A stretch of DNA of 64,000 nucleotides from Viola odorata (lineage: Eukaryota > Streptophyta > Magnoliopsida > Malpighiales > Violaceae), in NCBI GenBank assembly GCA_963691705.1, contig OY829538.1:18936443-19000442 (forward strand), written 5' to 3'. The notes below the pieces were generated by a model. That model searched no databases and was not told the DNA's origin. It saw nothing but the letters and a program-made list of their open reading frames with translations. A program made the position numbers and the translations under genes. Shown here piece by piece: positions 56,041-64,000 of the stretch (the stretch's first letter is position 1; every line of letters begins with the position of its first letter).

Positions 56041-57400
56041 GCAAAAGTGTAGAAGAAAATTTTAAGTAATGATACGGTAGGAAACACATTATGTGCATAT
56101 TGAAAAACAAGACTACGAGACACAACTGCACAAATATGAAGAATGGTGCGAAGCAATACGTCAAGCAAGACACGAAGCAATCAAAATAAGAGTTCACATC
56201 AAGAAATAAGGTAGTATCTAGATCAACATCACCTTACCTACATCTGTCACTATGCAAAACCATGTACCTCACCACTTCAATAATATAAGATATATTAATC
56301 GTAGATGTATCAAAAAACCTTACTAGAACTTTCCTACACTGTATAGGTATGCTTCCATAGGTGAAAAGCAGTAGAAAAGTAATAATATTTAGCCAAGTTA
56401 AGAAACATAATGAATTCAAAAAATGTTTGCAACGATAATATAATCGATCTTAACATATAGTTACAAACAAACATAACAGAGTTGTTTTTCATTTTTTCCC
56501 CTATAAATAAATATTTTTACAGCCCCAAGATATTTTGTGCACCTCACAATCCACAGATGATTCAATAAAACTTTATGTCATGAATTTAAGGCAAGTCAAT
56601 GACTTTGATTAAGCATTGTGCATGTGCACGCGAGTATTTCTTACAAAAAAGAGGGACCAAACTATCAAGTGCCAATAAAGTTAATGATCTTGATGAAAGC
56701 ACCTATTTTCTTGACTTAGAAATCCAATCTAACTACACCCCTAAAAGTTATATGAGCTTCAATTGAAGCACTTATAGAGTTAGATAGGTGGCCAATTAAG
56801 CTGTTAATTGGTCTTACTTTCCCAACCTATTGCAGTTCATTTTGTTGATAAGTACTGGTGAAATGGCAGAAAGTAATAACATAGAGCAAAATAAATAAGG
56901 TATAGCTACTGTCATCCTACTATAAAACATTTCGTCATTGATTCGCACCATTTTCACTTGGAGTGGAATCTTATCTAGCTTTAATGTACACAATACCAAT
57001 AAAGGATGTGAACAAAATTTCTGCTGCTTTCACTATTTAATTCTTGGCATCACATTTTCTCACTAGTCACTACCCAACAAAACTCTAAGAAGCATTTTTA
57101 CAAACACTTTCTAGCACCCAAAACTAAAAGCACCGAAGCGAATACCATTGCAGCACCAAACCATTCTTTCACATTATAAATGACAACTAAACAAATTACT
57201 AAATGGATTGAGGGAAGATACCTAGCAATAGGAGGAGCCGCCAAGCTACAAGTAGTCCCAAGAATACCAAATAATCAAAAGAACTAGATGTTGCGGGTAT
57301 GGTTGGCAGAGGGTGTGAGGCAAAATTGACAAAGGTGGAGAAAGAAATTAATTAGATTTGGCTTTTTTCTTGGTTAGATTGTAAGCTGCAATCAAGGTAT

Positions 57401-57648
57401 AGGAATTAATTAGATCAATTTTTTAAGAGATGATATTTTGGCAGAAAAATTAGGTAGAAAAAATGAGCAGATAGCATTTTCGTAAATAAGTGATGGCAGT
57501 TTTGTAATAAGTGATGGCAGTTTCGTAAATAAAATGATGATTTTATTTACGAAACTTCCATCTGCTCATTTTTTCTGCCTAATTTTTCTGCCAAAATATC
57601 ATTGCTCATTTTTTAATGGGAATGAAATTAAATCTACCAATTCCTAGA
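57401..57648. repeat. Long imperfect palindrome inside the hAT element
   Basis: GATATTTTGGCAGAAAAATT and AGAAAAAATGAGCAGAT (57432-57472) are mirrored by their inverse at 57560-57600. The centre has CGTAAATAAAAT-GATG-ATTTTATTTACG. Arms extend weakly to TAGGAATT on both sides. GTGATGGCAGTTTCGTAAAT is also duplicated within the left half (57490 and 57511). It resembles a foldback/MITE insertion; no duplication defined. Confidence 0.7.
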
Positions 57649-58357
57649 TGAGAGTGAAATTAAATCAAGGTAATGAAGGATGAGAGGGTGGTGGCGTACA
57701 CTTATTGAGGAGCAACGGCGACTGTGATGGAGGAGGCGCAAAAAATGATGAGAAAAGATGTAAGCGACGGTGAATGAGGAAGATAGAGCAAGATGTTGGA
57801 AAAGCTGGGAGACCCAAAAGGTTGGGAGAGATGGAGTTTTGCGGTGGCAGTAAGGAAAACAGCAACATCACGAGGAGGAGGAGCAAGAGAAGAGAGAAGA
57901 GGAAGATGATGGTTTTTTTATGGTTTAAATTTAAACGGGTCAAACGGGTCGATCTATTACCTGTCGATTCGTTCCGTACCTAACTTGTTATTTAAATGGT
58001 TAAAAATTAGTGACCCTTACTCGTCAAAAATGGGTCGGGTATGGATTGACCCGACAGGTCTAACCCATTTTACCATCCCTACTCTGAACTTTAAATATTA
58101 TCAAATTAACTGAAAATACACACGTTATGATAATTTTTAACTATCTACTTTGCAGCTTTGATTAGTCCATAATTATTATCATAAAATTGCCTGATAGAAA
58201 AGAAGAAAAAGAGAGAAATGTTACTAATAGCAACTATTATCTTGAAAAATGATATTAGATAACAATTTGAAGGCACACTTTTTTTCTCCAAATGAGACTT
58301 CCTTTTCCACACGGAGGAAGTAACTATGTGTGTCATTCATTCCTTGATGAGAGGTAT

Positions 58358-59517
58358 AGTTATCAAAACTGGACCGGACAGCAAACCGAAATTGAAAATT
58401 TTATGGTTCAATTGGGTTCGACCGGATTGTAGATGTTGAACCGTTTTGAACCGTTCACACATTGAACCATTCAATCTTAGATGATTGAACCGAATTGAAT
58501 CGGCTGGTTTTCTTACTGTAGCATTTTATAATATATCAAAATAAAATATCAAGTAGATCAAAAATTAAAAATAAAGAAACTATCCAACATTCAAATGAAA
58601 TGATATTCAAAGTTCAAACACACTTAAATATCCAAATTACAAAATAAAGAAACAATCTAGCATTCAAATGAAACAATCCAACATTTAAAGCTCGAGTTTG
58701 GACCATTCTAACAATTCTAACAATTCTCATTTTTTCTTGTTGGGTCGCAACCCATATTTCTTATTTTTTATTTCTTTTTGTTTTGGGCCGCCTCACACTC
58801 ATTCCTTTCTTTCTTTTTCCTTTCTTTCCTCTTTCCCTTTTCTTTTCTTTCTTTTTCTTTCCTCCGCCAGCCTCACAGGCTCACACTCTCACTTTTTCTT
58901 TCTTTTTTCTTTTCTTTCCTCTCTTCCCTTTTCTTTTTCTTTTCTGGTTTTTTTTTCTTCCAATTCTCTTCTCTGTTCTTTGATGATGGCGATTTGATGG
59001 TTTTGGTGATGGATTTGATTACGGTGACGGACGTGTGGGCAGATCGGGATTTATTTTTGTTGGATTTGTGGAGGATGGAAACGGAGGTTTTGTGATAGAG
59101 GATGGATCTGAGCGGGATGGGTGAGGCAGAGAGGGTGAGATGAATATTTTGATTGGCAGTGGTGTTGGCAGAGATTGAAGGTGTGATTTGTTGGAGTTGA
59201 AATTGAAAATGAAAATGGATCTGACACCAGTCGGATGGGTGAGTTCAGATCGGATCGGTCAGATCCGCCAATCTGAGCTCACCCCTAGATATGGGCCCGT
59301 GGGCCGTGTCAAAACGGCGTCGTTCTCCTCTATCATCAAAGCAGCCGGTTTGATAGAAAATCGGTCGGTTCGCCGGTTCTTTAAAAATGGGCCGGTTCAA
59401 CCGGTCGAACCCGGTTCACATGCATATCCAGTCCAATAGCTGAATCGGACCGGAAATGTAAAAAAAATCAGGTTGAATCGGTCGGACCGGCTAGTCCGGT
59501 TCGGTTCTGATAACCAG
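58358..59517. mobile_element. Terminal-inverted-repeat element with 10-12 bp flanking duplication
   Basis: The direct repeat GATGAGAGGTAT lies at 58346-58357 and 59518-59529. Ends: AGTTATCAAAACTGGACCGG at left, inverse of GGTTATCAGAACCGAACCGG at right. Rich in ACCGGTT/GAACCGG motifs at both ends. Interior: AT-rich, then a pyrimidine tract (58790-58960), then sequences with GATCGG and CAAAACGGCGTCGTT (59310). No transposase. Duplication length points to a Mutator-like element, subterminal motifs to hAT; class uncertain. Confidence 0.7.
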
Positions 59518-59529
59518 GATGAGAGGTAT

Positions 59530-60250
59530 TCTTTCGGGTTAGTTTCATTCTCTCAAACTAAATGACATTTTTGGAATTTTAGACATACTAAGGAAAATAA
59601 TTATTGCTATTTTTCCAAGCTAATTTTTACTCTAATGTTTTCATACTCATTACTTTTTTCCATCTATAAAGTACTCGAGACATTGTAGTAAAACGTCAAT
59701 TAATTTGAGAACAATCAAAACCCAAAAAAGATCATTTAATTTAACACGGAGGGAGTATAAGTTTGAAATTATTAAGCAATGATATTAAATGTAATACTCC
59801 TTGTACCTATCAAAAAATAAATAAAAAATGTGTCTTGATTGCTGATCTCAATAGATGAGCTCGTAATTTATGAGGAGGATACAAGTTAGATTACACCGTT
59901 TATCTCTCTACTTTACTCATTTGAATACATTTTATTCTATATTTACGTTTATGACACATTGAGTCTCTCTTATTCTTAAAATGTTACTAGAATTATATTC
60001 CCTTTATGATATGGATCTAATGAAGGGATTATTGACAATTAAACTTCGAGTATTTGACTTTTATGAAGCCAATTTAATTATACAATAAGAGAAGTCCAAG
60101 ATATGTAAGAAACTTGTGTTGCAATCATATTACATTTGTATATTTACTTTCCATAATTATTTTCAAGATATTTAGCCAGACTTGGAAAAGAAGAATTTAT
60201 GGAGAGAACTATGATTGGAGCTTATTCAAGTATCTTAAAATTATTTGGTT
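59530..60250. other. AT-rich intergenic sequence with a Stowaway-like end
   Basis: CGGAGGGAGTA at 59747-59757 looks like the right end of a Stowaway MITE, and TACTCCTTGTACC near 59795 like a decayed left end. No gene or other signal seen. Confidence 0.4.
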
Positions 60251-60259
60251 TATTTCTGA

Positions 60260-60760
60260 TAATACATAATGATGTCGCGAGGGCATTGTAGACCTTTTGC
60301 CCCTCCCATCAAGGGGCCACTACCAGCACATCAGTCAGAATCACCTAGTCAATCACATGGTCAAAGCGGCCACTGAGTCAAGCGACCCAGAATCCTTTGA
60401 GTCAAACGGCCAGCCTTTAGCCTAACGGTATTGAGGGAGGGGGTGTCGTTGTGACACGTGTCTTGCTATCAGACATCGCGCCTTGGCGACACGTGTCCAA
60501 CCGACTGTTGAGAGTAAGGCCTATAAATACCCCCCTTCTAGCGGAAGGTACGTAGTCATAACTTTTACTATTCACTCGAACCATTAGTACTCTCATTTCC
60601 CACTCGAACTAACTTGACTGTCAGAGTCTCTACGTCGGAGGCCCCCCCTCTGGTGTTTTTCAGGTATCACGTGGCAGAATAGACCCATCTGAAGGACCCA
60701 CACATCAATCCTTGATCTACCCCAACTTATCCCATTACAGTTCAGCCCTCACCCCCGATT
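60260..60760 (+). repeat. Tat-like LTR region with promoter elements (ends not defined)
   Basis: Upstream of a gag-like sequence in the same orientation. Two identical palindromes GACACGTGTC (60453-60462, 60488-60497) precede TATAAATA (60522-60529). Pyrimidine-rich CGGAGGCCCCCCCTCTGG and TTTTTCAGGTATCACG lie near the end, as in LTRs of Tat-group elements. No second LTR or clean TG/CA pair identified. Confidence 0.5.
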
Positions 60761-60864
60761 TAGGACTATCATTTAGTGCTCTCGTTGAGAGTCTTGGATT
60801 ATTAAGTGAGTCTACCTTGAGATCCAAGCTCATCTCCCCAACCATTGGACAAATACTCTATAAC

Positions 60865-61950
60865 ATGACATCCAACCAGGATTTTCAACCGTCTTCACCC
60901 CCCGGAGAAACAGAGGCATCCCTCCACAACTTCTTCACAGATCCTCCGCGTACACCATGGTCAGAAATTCACCGGGTACCCCTAAGAGCCCCTGAGGCTC
61001 CCCTTGGTCGCTGACTTGATTTTTCCATTGGTCAAGGAGCTAATCACCCGTCAGCAGTTGGACGCGGGGCAGATATGACCCACATCCCTCAAATAGTAGC
61101 CTATCGGTGGAATAATCCCTTTATGAGCAAGCACCACCACAGACGCACCCAGAGCAAGCACCACTAATACCATCCTCCCCCACACCAAGACATCCCTCCT
61201 CCATCATAAGATAGACCAGAAATCTGCCGGGGAACCCCACAATAGACAAACCTGATAAACACTCCTCCGGTACCACCTGCTCTCACTCCTCCGCAGGCCC
61301 TTCAACCAAACACACCTCCTTTTGTCAATTATCAGCTGGTAAACTCCAAGGCCATTCCTCCGGTTCTAGAGGGAAATCAGTATCGCCCTTGGCTGTATGC
61401 TGAGAACCCTGCTTTTCCAGCATCGTATCACGCCTATCCTTCAGGGCCAGTGGAAGAGTACGTACCGTTTATGGTCCCCCCGCACGTGGCAGGAGAGTAC
61501 ATCGATAATCCATTTAACAACAAAGATCAGAATTCCCGACAGCACGTGGCCCGACAACCCTCTAGGGAATCAAACCTAGGAGGACCCGAAGGGCAAAGGA
61601 GCCGAGAGAGGTCTCCCACTCAATGATAGCTCACGCCAAGATACCATCAAGATGATCAGGGGAGTGACCCAGGGGAGAGGGAATGTGAACGCCCCCGATC
61701 TGTGTCATCTCGCGATAGGAGGGGGTGAGATGGAAATCCAAAAATCCCTTTAACCCATCGGGTACGCAAATACCAAGTCAGCCGACGGACCAAGATCCCA
61801 ACGGATATTTATGTTGGTCTAACGAACCCTGTTATCTATATGACACGAGCGAAGAACCAAGTCACCTTCCAGACCACGAAGGATGAGGCTCTCTGCCAGA
61901 TTTTCGTACTCTCTCTGGCCGGGATAGCCAGCACGTGGTATGAGGTGCTA
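60865..61950 (+). pseudogene. gag: Tat-like Ty3/gypsy gag, truncated by a chromovirus insertion
   Basis: Starts MTSNQDFQPSSPPGE. A long Pro/Ser/Gln-rich head (interrupted by stops near 61012, 61165 and 61625) includes YRPWLYAENPAFPASY and VPPHVAGEYIDNPF, then an Arg/Glu/Ser-rich linker. A frame change near 61740 leads to a capsid-like segment: KIPTDIYVGLTNPVIYMT, RAKNQVTFQTTKDEALCQIF, SLAGIASTWYEVL. The last matches the plant Retrotrans_gag pattern (YDG--DP--H; A-C--FPL-L-G-A--W). It ends abruptly at 61950, where a chromovirus LTR begins. No zinc knuckle or pol is present. Confidence 0.7.
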
Positions 61951-62888
61951 TGATATGATCCTAGTTGCTTAGGATGCATAGCACGTGATTCTAATCGTTG
62001 TTCAAAGATGGATTTCAATGCGGAAGAAGATAACTCACTTAGACAATGTAAGCCTACTGAACGCTAAGCAACAACCAACCTAAGTCCGAACAAGAGAGGA
62101 TCCTTGTCGAATCACTACGCATATATCCCTTGTGGATTTCAACCTAGGGCAGACAACAAGTAGGATGCAATTTTGGGTTTTACTTATTTGGCGACTCGAG
62201 TATTGCGGACTGGAGAAGGAACAAGGTTCAATTGATGAACAATGGGCATAGATTTGAAGAGAGAAGTCTCAATTTTATCAAAATAACAGCCAACTCAATA
62301 ATGGAGCTAAACGGCTCCTTATAAAGAGTTTACAAGCAAACCCTAATAGGAATAGAAGTAAGAGTTCTAATTAAGGAAAATAACTTAATTAACTAATTAA
62401 CTAATTAAAGTAAATATAAATATAATTAAATACATTCCAGTAGCCCATGTTGAGTTCTCCATCATTGGGCCAAGGTTTGGGCCGAAACCTCAAGTTGTAT
62501 GTTGTCTCGCGCACAGACTGCGCACTTTAATGTCTACTTAGATAACTTTTAAACCACTGGGAAAAATGAGCTGAATATTATTCCAAATGAAAGATAATAT
62601 TCTAAAGTTTCCAACGAGTGGTGGATCGCACGATTTGGATTTGTATAGCGCAGGCTACGTTCCAACGAAGTTGCTTGTTGTGTCTGCGCCTAGAACTGTT
62701 GTGTGCGAGATTTTCATCTCGAATCTCCTTGAGATCTACTTGTCCGAATGCTCTAAAACTTGGACACAACAAACATAACACAGAGGTTTCCATCAAGCAT
62801 TTAGGACCTCTGATCGGACGCCATCTGCTCCATCATATCTTGACGCTTTTGTCCATGTAGCCGCTTGATATATCTTGGGATCGTATCA
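61951..62888 (-). repeat. Chromovirus 3' LTR (minus strand)
   Basis: 938 bp. On the minus strand it starts TGATACGATCCC and ends GGATCATATCA. Immediately upstream on that strand is GAAGAGGGAGGGAA (PPT), preceded by GATTTGAGGACGAATC, a common chromovirus 3'-end landmark. A TTATAAGGAGCC box on the minus strand near 62318 may be the TATA region. The internal region and 5' LTR extend to the right beyond the window. The 5 bp at the free end are TGCTA (61946-61950). Confidence 0.8.
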
Positions 62889-62902
62889 TTCCCTCCCTCT
62901 TC
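62889..62902 (-). promoter_or_regulatory. Chromovirus polypurine tract
   Basis: GAAGAGGGAGGGAA on the minus strand, touching the LTR start. A second copy of this neighbourhood (AAGGGAGAGGGAA preceded by GATTCGAGGGCGAATC) lies at 63058-63100. Confidence 0.75.
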
Positions 62903-64000
62903 GGAAAGATTCGTCCTCAAATCTTGCTTAGCATAATCTGCCCATGAAAGCTTCACAATTATATGCTCAAATCATACTCATTATCTCTTGTGCTTCCTTA
63001 GTCGCCATCTCTTGCGCTTGAAGGTCAATGCGCTTGTGTTGGTAGGAGGATTCACATCATTCCCTCTCCCTTCGAAATGATTCGCCCTCGAATCTGATTT
63101 TAGACCTGCACCACAATACCTTAAGTTAGTAACATCAAAATAAGCGCAAAGCAAACCATACCAACCTCGCTAATTCAACTTGGCGGCTATGTCTTTGAAT
63201 ATGTCTATGCATCGGGTAAGACCATCGCCCCAAGTGGTCTTCTTTACTTGAACTTGGATTGGATCCCATCTGTGGTGTAAGCACTGCCAAATCTAAGTCC
63301 CTATCTTGAAGGATCGACTCATTCTTCCATGGTGCCCCAAAGTTGCCATCTTGATACCCAAGCGCGCACCATAGCCCTTGGCTTGTCCATGAGCTATCTG
63401 CATTATCTCGATCTCTTTGCTGCCACTTATACTAAATAAGACGCTCCAAGGCAGCAACATTAAATTGAATAATGTCATAAGAATAAAATCACACATGTGT
63501 TTCAATAACACACCAAAGATAATAGCGTGTATAAAAATGTAGTAAGTATATAAAAGAAACGAAAAATATTCCTTCCAAGTAAGTTCATACTCACAAACCG
63601 ACACATGTCTCACAGCCCCAAGAGCTCTCTCCTCCATATCTGGTTGCCTCAAGAATTATGGTGGGAAGGATAAATCTCGCTCCATAGGCGCACTCAACGT
63701 TCGCCACGATTCTTGGCCGAAATCGCTAAAGGACTTCTTCTTTTGATTACTAACAAAACTCCAAGGAACAATATATGAAATAATAATATCCTTAAAGGTT
63801 AAGTTAATAATAAAATAGCAGCCAATTACACAATCCTCAAACATATCATGTTCATCAAAATTTCGCAAAAGATCATGCGACTGATATAAGCGATTGCGTC
63901 GAAAAAGAGCCCCTCTAAAGCCTATTGACTTAAACACAAAATTGTCATGAAATTCACACTTGGAAGAATAGTTATTCAATGTAAAAACATGTGAAAATTC
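62903..64000 (-). other. Internal part of the minus-strand chromovirus, unassigned
   Basis: Should be 3' UTR and end of the polyprotein of the element whose 3' LTR is at 61951-62888. Two minus-strand frames (63293-63652, 63656-63979) are open but contain no domain I recognise; one has AHGQAKGYGARLGIKMATLG. They may be fragments of other insertions. Confidence 0.35.

Noticed and set aside
58698..59095. Overlapping Phe/Ser/Leu-rich frames
   Set aside because: Low-complexity translation of a pyrimidine tract; no conservation or domain.

Overview
The window is nuclear DNA from a flowering plant, probably a eudicot. It is almost entirely transposable elements inserted into one another. The evidence is Athila-type Ty3/gypsy elements with tRNA-Asp primer sites and an extra env-position ORF, chromovirus and Tat-like LTR fragments, a plant LINE fragment with a DUF4283-like domain, a MuDR-type MULE and hAT elements. 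I see no intact single-copy host gene, rRNA, CRISPR array or prokaryotic signal. The species cannot be named from this sequence alone.

Layout. 1-2.2 kb: tandem repeats and a decayed SRA (SET- and RING-associated, YDG) domain gene fragment. 2.2-3.3 kb: Athila 3'-noncoding remnant with a 471-bp tandem duplication, joined directly to element A. 3.3-23.5 kb: element A (5'-truncated Athila; pol, env-like ORF, 3' LTR). Its 3' LTR is split by element B, a complete Athila insertion at 12679-23131 with target duplication CCTTC. 23.5-27.5 kb: element D, a minus-strand Athila with gag, primer site and 5' LTR, whose LTR is split by solo LTR E (24859-26478). A near-complete tRNA-Asp copy, including CCA, sits between D's LTR and its gag-side primer site; this is the most unusual object here. 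27.5-29.2 kb: chromovirus tail and LINE fragment. 29189-42370: element C, a complete Athila with target duplication ATTCC.

42.4-60 kb is visibly more AT-rich and holds DNA transposons. These are a Tat-like LTR remnant, a non-autonomous hAT-like element (43883-45225), a nearly intact MULE with 9-bp target duplication (46207-50289) lying in the arm of an older inverted-repeat element, and an autonomous-type hAT (50868-58081) inserted in what looks like a Stowaway MITE. The hAT contains a second hAT-like element (51417-53826) carrying exon fragments of two host genes. A further inverted-repeat element lies at 58358-59517. 60.2-64 kb: Tat-like LTR/gag cut by a minus-strand chromovirus 3' LTR.

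How the parts relate. A, B and C share one plan: LTR, PBS, gag-pro-RT-RNaseH-IN in one frame, pyrimidine-rich spacer, env-like ORF, and a long 3' UTR with two conserved hairpins and repeated AAGTGTGGGGA motifs, then LTR. All are broken by stops or frameshifts, many at codons where CAA, CAG or CGA would become a stop by C-to-T change. The MULE and hAT transposases are also broken, but all their diagnostic domains can be read.
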